Positions 9,194-17,826 of a stretch of 64,000 bases of DNA are shown here, piece by piece. Positions within the stretch are counted from its first letter, which is position 1. Each line of letters opens with the position of its first letter. The notes beneath the pieces were generated by a model that saw only the letters and a list, made by a program, of their open reading frames with translations, had not been told where the DNA came from and searched no databases. The position numbers and the translations under genes were made by a program. This DNA comes from Marvinbryantia formatexigens. GTDB lineage: Bacteria > Bacillota > Clostridia > Oscillospirales > Ruminococcaceae. The stretch covers positions 88,734 to 152,733 of the forward strand of contig JAETPU010000007.1 of assembly GCA_021771035.1 (NCBI GenBank). Direction: 5' to 3'.

Positions 9194-9504
9194 AATCTCA
9201 CGCCGTAAACTGACGCAAAGCGGCAGGCGTCGTTCCGACTACCATTTGCAGCGGCAGTGGGAACCTGGAACCGTGGGGGCACGGCTGACGTAAGGCGGCC
9301 AACCTGCAAACGTCTTTGGAGATGAGGAAGTGCTGCTTTCCGGCCCGGAATCCAGCCGGTATCTGTCCCAAAGAAAAGCTTCCGGGATTGGCACAGGGCC
9401 CGCGGGGTAAAGGCTGCGTGGGTATCGTTTTGCCGCCAGCCAGGGGAAGCGGGAGCTTTGGCCCAAGCCAAGGCAGAATACCTCCCGGCTGGTTCGGGCC
9501 TGTT

Positions 9505-9549
9505 GGCACCGCGAAAGTTTTACAGCAGGCGCTGTAAAACCCGGTGCCC
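9505..9549 (+). promoter_or_regulatory. Nested hairpin in the efflux-operon leader
   Basis: The inner perfect stem is GTTTTACAGC/GCTGTAAAAC with an AGGC loop (9517-9540); the outer stem is GGCACCG/CGGTGCC (9505-9511 with 9543-9549). It lies about 160 nt before the first gene. No T-run follows, so it is a structured RNA element rather than a plain terminator. Confidence 0.45.
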
Positions 9550-9711
9550 CGTCAAAGGCAGGCCTGCCGGTTTGGACGGCGAAGGGAGCGCGGCGGCGCG
9601 TACTGCGGGAAAAATGAACGGGAAGATGTTCAGAGTCCATCCTCCGAAGCAGCCAGGGAACTCCGTTGGCTGTTTGGGAGATGCGCTTTGAACCCCGAAG
9701 GGGTGAAGAAA

Positions 9712-10743
9712 ATGAAACGTGCAAGCACAAAGAGGAGAGGGTGCCGGGTACTGTGTACCGCTCTTGCCATGGCGGCGGCGCTCACGGGGTGCGCCCTGTT
9801 TCCGAAAGAGGAGGAAGAGGACGCGCCGGTTTTGGTTAAGCCGGCGGAAATTACCTATCAGACCCAGGACGTGGTCAAGGGCGAGGTGGTCAAGTCCCTG
9901 CGGGATACGGCTGCGGTGCGCTCTGTAAAGGAGTATGACCTGGCCTTTGAAGAACGGGGCGGCTATCTGGGCTCCTGGGAGGTTAAGGCGGGGGACACGG
10001 TAAAAAAGGGCCAGCACCTGGCGTCTTTGGATGTGGATTCGATCGAATCCGAAATTCAGCGGCAGAAAATCAGTGTAGAGCGGGCACAGATCAGCTATAA
10101 CAAGGTCAAGCGCACCTCTTCGGATGAGGACGATCTGCGCCTGGCCCAGCTGGATTTGCAGGAACAGAAGCTTATCCTGCAGCAGTTGCAGAATGAACTG
10201 GCAAAATCCACGCTGGTATCCCCCATTGACGGCGTAGTGACCTATGTGGCAAGCGTAAAGGTGGGGGACAATGTGTCCGCCCGGCAGCTGCTGGTGACGG
10301 TTTCAGATTCCAATCATCTGCAGATTCTGTACAGCGGTTCGCAGAAAAGCTCGCTGTCCATTGGACAGGAGGTTCAAATCTATGTGAATTCCACCAAGGC
10401 CCAGGGTACCGGTAAGGTGGTTATGACGCCTCAGAGCGCCATAGAAGCCGGTTCCAGCGATGAAACCGAAAAGGAATCCGCCATCATCGAGGCGGATGAT
10501 TCCATAGATCTCAGCGAGGTGGGAATCGGCGCCAGCGTTACGATTGTAGTGGTGCTGGATCAGCGGCAGGATGTCCTGGTTGTGCCCACCTCCGCTGTAG
10601 AAACTACCACAACGGGAAGCGTAGTGTATGTGCTGGAGGACGGCATGAAGGTGGAGCGCACCGTGGAAGTGGGGCTTTCCACCACCACCGCGACAGAAAT
10701 TGTCAGCGGGCTCAGCGAGGGCGAAAAGGTGGTCGTAAAATAG
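9712..10743 (+). CDS. Efflux periplasmic-adaptor-like lipoprotein (HlyD/MacA family)
   Basis: 343 aa. A lipoprotein signal with lipobox LTGC (Cys27) follows a basic start, so it is anchored outside the membrane. After an acidic linker come the biotinyl-lipoyl-like half motif (VKAGDTVKKGQHLASLDVDS), a helical hairpin (about residues 105-165), the second lipoyl half (TLVSPIDGVVTYVASVKVGD) and beta-barrel and membrane-proximal domains ending VLEDGMKVERTVEVGLS. This is the adaptor architecture of MacA-type ABC export systems, in which Gram-positive homologues work with an FtsX-type permease. ATG 9712 is chosen because it creates the lipoprotein signal. It is first in a four-gene operon. Confidence 0.9.
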   Translation: MKRASTKRRGCRVLCTALAMAAALTGCALFPKEEEEDAPVLVKPAEITYQTQDVVKGEVVKSLRDTAAVRSVKEYDLAFEERGGYLGSWEVKAGDTVKKGQHLASLDVDSIESEIQRQKISVERAQISYNKVKRTSSDEDDLRLAQLDLQEQKLILQQLQNELAKSTLVSPIDGVVTYVASVKVGDNVSARQLLVTVSDSNHLQILYSGSQKSSLSIGQEVQIYVNSTKAQGTGKVVMTPQSAIEAGSSDETEKESAIIEADDSIDLSEVGIGASVTIVVVLDQRQDVLVVPTSAVETTTTGSVVYVLEDGMKVERTVEVGLSTTTATEIVSGLSEGEKVVVK

Positions 10744-10761
10744 CGGAAGGGGGAACGCGCT

Positions 10762-13614
10762 TTGTTTTTCACTACACTGCGCAAAATGCTCAAAAACAAG
10801 TGGCTGGTTCTCTGTCTGCTGTTTGGCTGCCTGCTGGCGGTGTCTGTCTTCAGCAGCATCCCCATCTATACCAACGGCATTTTGCAGAGAATGCTGGTCA
10901 AGGATCTCAAGCTGAGCTTTGAGAATGGGCAGAATTATCCCGGGATGTGTTCCGTATCCATGGAGTTTAAGGGGAATCCCCAGTCCCAGGAGCAGACAAT
11001 TACCGATCGCTATCAGGAAATCAGCACGCATCTGGAGGATAAACTCATCCCCATGACCGGCCTGCCGGTGCAGTCCCGGATGCAGTTTTGGTCGGTGAAC
11101 AATTTCCTGCTCTCCAGGGCGGAGGAAAAACCCAGTAAGCTGCGCAGCAAAAAGGCTGGGATTGCCGCGGTGGGGGATTGGCAGGAGCATATCCGCCTGG
11201 TATCCGGCGAGATGCCGTCCGCTCAGCTCCAGGACGGCTGTATTCAGGTGCTGATGACCTCTGAGGCTATGGAGCAGCTGAAAATTGCCGCCAACGCCAA
11301 GTATGCCCTGACGGATACCGCCGGGCGCTTTTCCGAGCCGCTGTATTTTCAGGTGGTGGGTGTGTTTGAGCCCGCGGACGATACGGATTTGTTCTGGGCG
11401 GGCGGAATGGAGAACTTCAAGGACTGCGTCGTCATGGATGACACGCTGTTCTCCCAGATGTTTTTGGAAACCGGGGAGCCCAAGCTCAATAAGGTACGCT
11501 GGGTGTATGCCCTGGATTACACGAAGATGGATACCAACCACATCTCCAAGGTGAACGCCAGCGCCCAGGAGATGCGCAGTTATATTGCCCAGATGGCCTC
11601 CAGGGAGGACTATCCGGCCAATACCGCCTCCTATGTCTCCATGGTGAACACCGGCATTCTGGAGACCTATCAGAACCGGGTGGGGCAGATGTACCAGACG
11701 CTGTGGATCTTGCAGACGCCCATTGTGCTGATGCTGGTTTTCTATATCTTTATGGTGAGCCAGCTGGTAGTGGAATTCGACAAAAATGAAATTGCCGTGC
11801 TCAAGAGCCGGGGCGCTTCCCGGATGCAGATTTTGCGGGGATATTTTTACCAAAGTCTCGTGATAGCGGCGGTTTCCGTGGTGCTGGGGCCGCTTTTGGG
11901 GCTTTTGGTGTGCAAAATTCTGGGTTCTGCCAACGGCTTTTTGGAGTTTGTACAGCGCACGCCGCTGCCGGTGAGCCTCAACGGCGCCACCTATCTGTTT
12001 GCGGCCGGGGCGGCGGTGCTGTTCATCCTCACGATGATTCTGCCGGTGTTTTTGGCCACCAGGACCACCATTGTCAAGCTCAAGCAGTCCAAGGCCCATA
12101 AACGCACCGGAGCCTTTTGGAAAAAGTATTTCCTGGATGTAATCCTGGTGGGGATCTCCCTGTACGGGCTTTACCTCTACCATAACCGCAGGAGTGTGCT
12201 GCTCTCTACAGGGGCCGACAGTTCCCAGGTGCCGGTGGATCCGCTTTTGTTTGTCATCTCCACCCTGTTTATCCTGGGTGTGGGGCTGCTGTTCCTGCGG
12301 CTGTTTCCGCTGGTGGTGCGGGGGATCTTTAAGCTGGGAGAAAAGCGCTGGTCCCCGGGGCTGTATGCCTCGCTGATTCAGGTGTCCCGCTCCCAGGGAC
12401 AAAACCAGTTTTTAATGGTGTTTCTCATTTTGACCGTAGGGCTTGGGATTTTCAGCGCCAATACGGCGCGCACCCTCAACCAGAACAATGAGGACCGCAT
12501 CAGTTATTCCGTGGGCGCGGATATGGTCACCCAGGAATCCTGGGGGCAAATCGGCGTCAACTACTCCTCGGAGGATTCCGGGGACACCGATCCGGGCGGT
12601 TCCATCACGTATGTGGAGCCCAGCTTCGGGCCCTACACCAAGATGAACACGGTAGAGCTTGCCACCAAGGTGCTGCGGGAGAAAAGCGCCAGCGCCTACT
12701 CCGGCGAGAGTGTGCAGAGCGGCATTCAGCTCATGGGGATTATCCCCTATGAGTTCGGGCAAATCACCTGGAGCCGCAAAGGGCTTTTGCCCTATCACAT
12801 CAACCAGTACCTGAACCTGATGAGCGAGGAGCCCAGCGCCGTTTTGGTCTCCCAGTCCCTGATGGATAAGATGGGCCTGTCCCCGGGCAGCCCTATCTAC
12901 CTGAAACGGGCCTCAGACGATAAGTACCTGGAGTGCTTTGTGTATGCGGCAGTGGACTATTGGCCCACCTACAATCCCTTTGACCAGCAGGGGGATCTCA
13001 TTATTTTCAACTATGATTACCTGGCCCGGACCATGCCGCTGACGCCCTACCAGGTGTGGTACCGCCTCAAAGACGGGGTGAGCAGCTCAGAATTCTATGA
13101 TGAGCTGGAGGGGATGGATAAAAACATCATTTCGGCCTCCAGTATGAAACAGCAGCTGGTGGCGCTGAAAAACGACCCCTATATCCAGGGGACCAACGGA
13201 ACCCTGACTTTGGGCTTTTTAGTGACAATGGTGGTGAGCGCGGTAGGATTTTTAATCTACTGGATTCTCAACATCAAAGGAAGGATGCTCCAGTTCGGCA
13301 TTCTGCGCTCCATGGGACTGTCCAAGAAAAACCTGGTGTGGATGCTCGTATGGGAGCAGCTGCTCATCTCCCTGTCCGCCGCGTTGGCGGGGCTGGGCAT
13401 CGGGCTTGGGGCAAGCGCCCTGTTTGTCCCGCTTTTGGAGGTGTTTCGCAGCGCCAGCGAACAGGTTCCGCCCTTCCAGGTGGTGTTCTATGGCTCGGAT
13501 CTCATGAAGGTGCTGGCCATTGTCCTGGTGATTTTGGGCGTGGGGCTGGCTGTTTTGACCAGTATTGTCTCCCGCATCAAGATGAGCCAGGCGCTGAAGC
13601 TGGGCGAGGAATAA
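10762..13614 (+). CDS. Large FtsX-type ABC transporter permease
   Basis: 950 aa from TTG 10762, behind GGAAGGGGG. One membrane segment near residues 13-35 is followed by a large extracytoplasmic domain, three membrane segments around 310-430 with the FtsX/MacB core (VVEFDKNEIAVLKSRGASRMQIL), two more helices near 455-525, a second extracytoplasmic domain, and a closing set of three helices with a second FtsX-like core (FGILRSMGLSKKNLVWML). It is thus an internally duplicated permease that probably works without a second one. The 18-nt gap to the adaptor and the ATPases downstream point to one export complex for a peptide, drug or lipid. Substrate unknown. Confidence 0.9.
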   Translation: MFFTTLRKMLKNKWLVLCLLFGCLLAVSVFSSIPIYTNGILQRMLVKDLKLSFENGQNYPGMCSVSMEFKGNPQSQEQTITDRYQEISTHLEDKLIPMTGLPVQSRMQFWSVNNFLLSRAEEKPSKLRSKKAGIAAVGDWQEHIRLVSGEMPSAQLQDGCIQVLMTSEAMEQLKIAANAKYALTDTAGRFSEPLYFQVVGVFEPADDTDLFWAGGMENFKDCVVMDDTLFSQMFLETGEPKLNKVRWVYALDYTKMDTNHISKVNASAQEMRSYIAQMASREDYPANTASYVSMVNTGILETYQNRVGQMYQTLWILQTPIVLMLVFYIFMVSQLVVEFDKNEIAVLKSRGASRMQILRGYFYQSLVIAAVSVVLGPLLGLLVCKILGSANGFLEFVQRTPLPVSLNGATYLFAAGAAVLFILTMILPVFLATRTTIVKLKQSKAHKRTGAFWKKYFLDVILVGISLYGLYLYHNRRSVLLSTGADSSQVPVDPLLFVISTLFILGVGLLFLRLFPLVVRGIFKLGEKRWSPGLYASLIQVSRSQGQNQFLMVFLILTVGLGIFSANTARTLNQNNEDRISYSVGADMVTQESWGQIGVNYSSEDSGDTDPGGSITYVEPSFGPYTKMNTVELATKVLREKSASAYSGESVQSGIQLMGIIPYEFGQITWSRKGLLPYHINQYLNLMSEEPSAVLVSQSLMDKMGLSPGSPIYLKRASDDKYLECFVYAAVDYWPTYNPFDQQGDLIIFNYDYLARTMPLTPYQVWYRLKDGVSSSEFYDELEGMDKNIISASSMKQQLVALKNDPYIQGTNGTLTLGFLVTMVVSAVGFLIYWILNIKGRMLQFGILRSMGLSKKNLVWMLVWEQLLISLSAALAGLGIGLGASALFVPLLEVFRSASEQVPPFQVVFYGSDLMKVLAIVLVILGVGLAVLTSIVSRIKMSQALKLGEE

Positions 13615-13633
13615 GCCACAAGGAGGAATGCAC

Positions 13634-14314
13634 ATGGCACAGCCAATGATCACGGCCAACCATGTTTGCCGGTATTTTACCATGGGCCCCAATACGGTCA
13701 AGGCGCTGGAGGATGTCTCTGTTTCCATCCAGCCAGGGCAGCTCACCATCCTGCGGGGCCGCTCCGGTTCCGGAAAAACCACGCTGCTCAATATCCTTGG
13801 GGCACTGGATATGCCCACAAAGGGGGACGTTGAGTTTGACGGCGAGCTGCTCACCCAACTGACAGAGGCTCAGCGGGACGAGGTGCGCCGGCAGAAGATA
13901 GGGTTTGTCTTTCAGTCGGTGGCCCTAATGTCCTCCATGACCGCCAGGGAAAACGTGGAGTTCGGCCTGCGGGTGGCGGGGTATGACCCGGCAAAGCGCC
14001 GGGAGCGGGCGCGGTACTGCCTGGAAATTGTAGGGCTTTCCAAGCGGATGGATCACCGGCCCCATGAGATGTCCGGCGGCGAACAGCAGCGGGTAGCCAT
14101 TGCCCGGGCCCTTGCCCACAACCCCAAGGTTATTTTCGCCGACGAGCCCACGGCGGAACTGGACACCGCCATGGGACTGCAGATTGTCAAGGTGTTTCGG
14201 GAACTCATTGAAAACGAGGGGGCCACGGTGGTGATGACCACCCATGACCCCAGTATGATGGAAATTGCAGACCGGGTATATACCCTTCAGGACGGAGAGA
14301 TCATCCATGAGTGA
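13634..14314 (+). CDS. ABC transporter ATP-binding protein (MacB/LolD type), first copy
   Basis: 226 aa. Walker A GRSGSGKTT, Q-loop in FVFQSVALM, signature MSGGEQQRVAIARALA, Walker B VIFADEPTAELD and switch His in TTHDP are all intact, so it should hydrolyse ATP. The length and the pattern around the signature fit the MacB/LolD/FtsE subfamily that drives FtsX-type permeases. ATG 13634 is preferred over ATG 13628, because AGGAGGA ends only a base before the latter. Its stop overlaps the start of the second ATPase (ATGAGTGA), implying coupled translation. Confidence 0.92.
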   Translation: MAQPMITANHVCRYFTMGPNTVKALEDVSVSIQPGQLTILRGRSGSGKTTLLNILGALDMPTKGDVEFDGELLTQLTEAQRDEVRRQKIGFVFQSVALMSSMTARENVEFGLRVAGYDPAKRRERARYCLEIVGLSKRMDHRPHEMSGGEQQRVAIARALAHNPKVIFADEPTAELDTAMGLQIVKVFRELIENEGATVVMTTHDPSMMEIADRVYTLQDGEIIHE

Positions 14315-15212
14315 GCATCCGATGGTTCTGTGCGAGAACCTGGTGAAAATTTATAAGACCGATGAAATCGAGGTGGTGGCGCTTCAGGGGCTAGATCTGG
14401 TAGTCCAGCCGGGGGAGCTCATGGCGATCATCGGCAACAGCGGAAGCGGAAAATCCACCTTGCTCAACATGATAGGCGGATTGGATAAGCCTTCTGCCGG
14501 ACGGCTTTTGGTGGACGGCAAGGACCTGGTGAAGATGACGCCCAAGGATATGATCCCCTATGTGCGCCAGACGGTGGGCTTTGTCTGGCAGAACAACGCC
14601 AGAAACCTGATTCCCTACCTGACCGCCCGGGAGAATGTGGAACTGCCCATGACGCTCAATGGAAAGCGGGATCCTCAGCGGGCGCTCGAGCTCTTGGAGA
14701 TGGTGGATATCGCCAAGCGCCGGGACAGTAAGCTGGGGGAGATGTCCGGCGGCGAACAGCAGCGGGTCGCCATTGCCATCGCTTTGGCCAATAACCCCAA
14801 GCTGCTTTTGGCCGATGAGCCCACCGGCGCCGTGGATACCAAGACTTCCAGCCATATTGTGGATGTTTTCCGTACCCTCAAGGAGACCCTGGGGCTCACG
14901 ATCGTCGTCGTGACCCATGACCGCTCCCTGTCCCAAAAGGTGGACCGGGTGGTGGCCATTCGGGATGGACGCACCAGCAGCGAAATCCTGCGGAAATCCT
15001 CCTACCGGGAGCAGCTGGAGCACATGGAGGATTTGGCCAGCGCCACGATAGAGGAAACCCATGAGGAATTGGCCGTTCTGGACCGCGCGGGCCGCCTGCA
15101 AATCCCTCACGAGTATCTGGAGGCCATCGAGGCTACGAATGGCAAACTGCGGGTGGAGTTTGACGCTCAGAAAAAGACCATCACCCTCACGGCGCCCGGG
15201 AGCGCGGGGTAA
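14307..15212 (+). CDS. ABC transporter ATP-binding protein (MacB/LolD type), second copy with C-terminal extension
   Basis: 301 aa. Walker A GNSGSGKST, signature MSGGEQQRVAIAIALA, Walker B LLLADEPTGAVD and switch His in VVTHDRS are intact. Beyond residue 225 there is an extension of about 75 residues (HMEDLASATIEETHEELAV onward) absent from the first copy. It may bind the partner ATPase or a regulator. Two different ATPases next to one internally duplicated permease suggest a heterodimeric motor. It overlaps the previous gene by 8 nt. Confidence 0.92.
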   Translation: MSEHPMVLCENLVKIYKTDEIEVVALQGLDLVVQPGELMAIIGNSGSGKSTLLNMIGGLDKPSAGRLLVDGKDLVKMTPKDMIPYVRQTVGFVWQNNARNLIPYLTARENVELPMTLNGKRDPQRALELLEMVDIAKRRDSKLGEMSGGEQQRVAIAIALANNPKLLLADEPTGAVDTKTSSHIVDVFRTLKETLGLTIVVVTHDRSLSQKVDRVVAIRDGRTSSEILRKSSYREQLEHMEDLASATIEETHEELAVLDRAGRLQIPHEYLEAIEATNGKLRVEFDAQKKTITLTAPGSAG

Positions 15213-15364
15213 GCCTCAGGCACACTGGCTTGTGAATTTCTGTGTCCAAAGTGGGGCTGCTTGTCCTTTGAGGAGAGACGGAGAGCTTCACCCGGGAAAT
15301 CAAAACAATCAGTGGAATTTTCTATTAGGAAGGACTGACTTTTATTTTTTACTTCTGTATCAGC

Positions 15365-15670
15365 TTGTCCGTGGGACTCATCCTGGGCTTTTTGGGCGGG
15401 GGAATTAAAACCCTTGTGAGACGCAGGGCATATTCCCGGGAAGAGGTCCAAAAAACCCGCCGTCTGCTGAATTGGGGGGCCGCCGTACTCAAGTATACCA
15501 CCTTTGCGCTGCTGCTTCTGGGGCTGGTTTGGTGTGTGTATTTCCTGATACTGGGGATTACGGCTCCGCAGCAGGCGGATTACGCCAACAGTATGTCGGA
15601 ACTGATTGTGGCGGTTTTAACCGTGATTTCCATTCTGTTTGCCTTTGTGGAGTTTGTCCGGCGAAAATAG
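15365..15670 (+). CDS. Small membrane protein, unknown function
   Basis: 101 aa with three hydrophobic stretches: the start (SVGLILGFLGGGI), about 40-66 (YTTFALLLLGLVWCVYFLILGI) and about 78-96 (LIVAVLTVISILFAFVEF), with basic residues between and at the end. The start is unclear. TTG 15365 has no nearby ribosome site, whereas AGGAAGG at 15328-15334 would fit an in-frame ATT at 15344, which would lengthen the first helix. It follows the efflux operon by 150 nt and may be its last gene. I do not recognise the family. Confidence 0.6.
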   Translation: MSVGLILGFLGGGIKTLVRRRAYSREEVQKTRRLLNWGAAVLKYTTFALLLLGLVWCVYFLILGITAPQQADYANSMSELIVAVLTVISILFAFVEFVRRK

Positions 15671-16218
15671 ATAGGCCTGCCGGTTCGTGTACAAGGCTCC
15701 GTCCCCAGCCGCGTTTTGATAAAAACCTGGGTACAGCGGGGAATAGGCCACGGAATTTTACGCCGGGACAGCCGTTGGAAACCTTAATTCATGGGACTGG
15801 ATGGGGGCTTCCGAGTGGGGCGTATCTCTGGATGAAAGCCCCAATGAATCCCGCGGGACCACTGGTATTGCAGGCCGGGCCTCCCGCTGCGTTTTATGCC
15901 TTTTCTGAAATCTCTGGGAATTTGGGCGTTTGGACGTGCGGGAAGAACGTGAGTCTCATTTTCCCACAGTAGGAATCAATGGGCTGTATTTGTGCCCAGA
16001 GGGTCCCTTTGAGACAGATTAAGAAAAGCCTTCGCCATATTTGGCGAAGGCTTTTCTTAGGATGGTGTGTGAAGGGTGAAAATCGCCGCTCTGCCGGCGA
16101 GAGGCGAATGGGCGAACAGGATTGAGCCAAACTCTCGTTCCTGGTGCGGGTTAAAATCGCCTGTGAGGCGGAAAGTTGTCTTGCGTGCCCCATACAGGGG
16201 GGAGGAGAACCGTATCGG
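15671..16218. other. Intergenic region between convergent genes
   Basis: The only clear element is the bidirectional terminator at 16021-16058. No convincing gene is visible. Confidence 0.5.
16021..16058. terminator. Bidirectional terminator between the efflux and leuA-cimA operons
   Basis: A perfect long stem, AAGAAAAGCCTTCGCC with its complement around ATATT; A-runs and T-runs on both sides allow termination on either strand. Confidence 0.88.
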
Positions 16219-17808
16219 TCAGCTGTTGAGGACTTTATCATCCCGCAGCAGCTTATATTCGATGGAATCCGCCAGCGCCATCCAGCTGGCTTCGATAATG
16301 TCGGTGGAAACTCCCACAGTGGTCCAGCTGCGTTCGCCGTCCGTGGATTCAATGAGAACCCGCACCCGCGCGGCGGTGGCGGCGCCGTCCAGCACCCGGA
16401 CCTTGTAGTCCACCAGGCGCACATACTTGAGGGCGGGGAAAAAGACCTCAAGGGCGCGGCGCAGGGCGATATCCAGGGCGTTTACCGGGCCGTCTCCCTC
16501 GGCGGCGGTCATCTCGATGGAATCCCCCACCTTGACCTTCACCATGGCGGAACAGCTGCGGTCGGTTCTGGGAGCGGGCTGCTCGCCCAGCACCTTGAAA
16601 TACAGCAGGGTAAAGTAGGGGGAAAACCGCCCCAGGTGCTTGAGCATCCGCAGTTCCAGGCTGGCCTGGGCGGATTCAAACTGGTATCCATGGTACTCCA
16701 TCTCCTTGAGCTTTTCCGCAAAGGAGACCGCCTGAGGGCTGTCCCGGGTGATGCTGTCGTCCAGCGCGTTCATCTTCATGGCGATGGCGCTGCGCCCGGA
16801 CATCTCCGAAAGCAGGATGTTCCGGTGGTTTCCCACCTGCGCAGGAGAGATGTGTTCAAAGGAGGCGGTTGTCTTGCTGATGCCGTCCACGTGCATCCCG
16901 CCCTTGTGGGTAAAGGCGCTTTTCCCTACAAAGGGCATTTTGTGATCCAGGTGGATATTGGTGATTTCGGCAAGCACCTTCGCCGTTTTGGTGAGCAGGG
17001 GAAGATTCTCCTGCGGGATGCAGGAATAGGGGAGCTTTATTTGTAAATCCGGGATCAGGGTGGACAAATTGGCATTGCCGCAGCGTTCCCCAAATCCTAA
17101 AAAGGTGCCCTGTACATGGCGCGCACCCGCCTGGACCGCCAGAATGGTGTTGGCGGCGGCGCAGCCCACATCGTTGTGGCAGTGGATGCCCAGCGGAACC
17201 TGAGGGGGAAGGGCGGCGCGCACCTGAGAAACCACCGGCGTGATGTCCCCCGGCAGGGCCGCGCCGTTGGTATCGCACAGGATAATGGTGTCAGCACCTG
17301 CCTGCACTGCCGCCAGCACCACCGAGAGCGCGTAGTCCTGGTTGGTGCGGTATCCGTCAAAAAAGTGTTCTGCGTCAAAAAACACCCGGCGTCCCTGCTT
17401 GGTAAAATAGCGGATGGTCTCTGCCACCATGCGCAGGTTTTCCTCCAGGGTGGTGTGCAGCACATCTGTCACCTGCATATCCCAGCTTTTTCCGAAAATG
17501 CACACGGTCTTCACTCCGCTGGCGAGAAGCGCCTGGCAGCCGGGATCCTCCTGAACCGTGATTCCCCGGCGGCGGGTGGCGCCGAAGGCCACCAGGCTGG
17601 CGTGTTTGAGGGATAAAGTCTGCGCCGCCTGAAAAAATTGCAGATCCTTTGGGTTGGAGGAGGGGTTGCCGGCCTCGATATAGGAAACGCCCAGCGTATC
17701 CAGCTGGCGCACAATGGCTAATTTATCGGAGACGGAAAAATTGATGCCCTCGCCCTGGGCGCCGTCCCGAAGGGTGGAATCAAAGATGGACACATTTTCG
17801 TTTGACAT
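16219..17808 (-). CDS. cimA: Citramalate synthase
   Basis: Condenses pyruvate and acetyl-CoA to (R)-citramalate, the first step of the threonine-independent route to 2-oxobutyrate and isoleucine. 529 aa: the catalytic TIM barrel begins FDSTLRDGAQGEGINFSV and has the HCHNDVGCAAANT metal site and GFGERCGNANLSTLIPDL; the C-terminal LeuA-type allosteric domain contains VRLVDYKVRVLDGAATAARVRV. The 'AQGEGI' variant of the DGEQ motif and the length favour the LeuA-like citramalate synthases over homocitrate or isopropylmalate synthases. ATG 17808 follows GGGAGG. It lies 18 nt downstream of leuA in one operon. Confidence 0.92.
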   Translation of the reverse strand: MSNENVSIFDSTLRDGAQGEGINFSVSDKLAIVRQLDTLGVSYIEAGNPSSNPKDLQFFQAAQTLSLKHASLVAFGATRRRGITVQEDPGCQALLASGVKTVCIFGKSWDMQVTDVLHTTLEENLRMVAETIRYFTKQGRRVFFDAEHFFDGYRTNQDYALSVVLAAVQAGADTIILCDTNGAALPGDITPVVSQVRAALPPQVPLGIHCHNDVGCAAANTILAVQAGARHVQGTFLGFGERCGNANLSTLIPDLQIKLPYSCIPQENLPLLTKTAKVLAEITNIHLDHKMPFVGKSAFTHKGGMHVDGISKTTASFEHISPAQVGNHRNILLSEMSGRSAIAMKMNALDDSITRDSPQAVSFAEKLKEMEYHGYQFESAQASLELRMLKHLGRFSPYFTLLYFKVLGEQPAPRTDRSCSAMVKVKVGDSIEMTAAEGDGPVNALDIALRRALEVFFPALKYVRLVDYKVRVLDGAATAARVRVLIESTDGERSWTTVGVSTDIIEASWMALADSIEYKLLRDDKVLNS

Positions 17809-17826
17809 TGCACAGCCTCCCAAAAC

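Larger units (their letters stand above)
8341..9711. other. 1.4-kb region without a recognisable gene; terminator, promoter and long leader of the efflux operon
   Basis: Several reading frames of 60-160 codons occur on both strands, but none has a good ribosome site or recognisable protein features. Visible elements are a terminator (8505-8545), a promoter (9165-9193) whose start region matches the 28-kb array, and a roughly 510-nt leader with a nested hairpin at 9505-9549. Confidence 0.55.

Noticed and set aside
9239..9730. 163-codon minus-strand frame in the efflux leader
   Set aside because: No ribosome site and low-complexity Arg/Pro-rich translation; overlapping frames on both strands point to non-coding GC-rich DNA.
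10303..12402. 699-codon open frame on the minus strand
   Set aside because: It is antisense to the adaptor and permease genes, which have clear domains. Its His/Gln-rich translation is typical of a shadow frame in GC-rich coding DNA.
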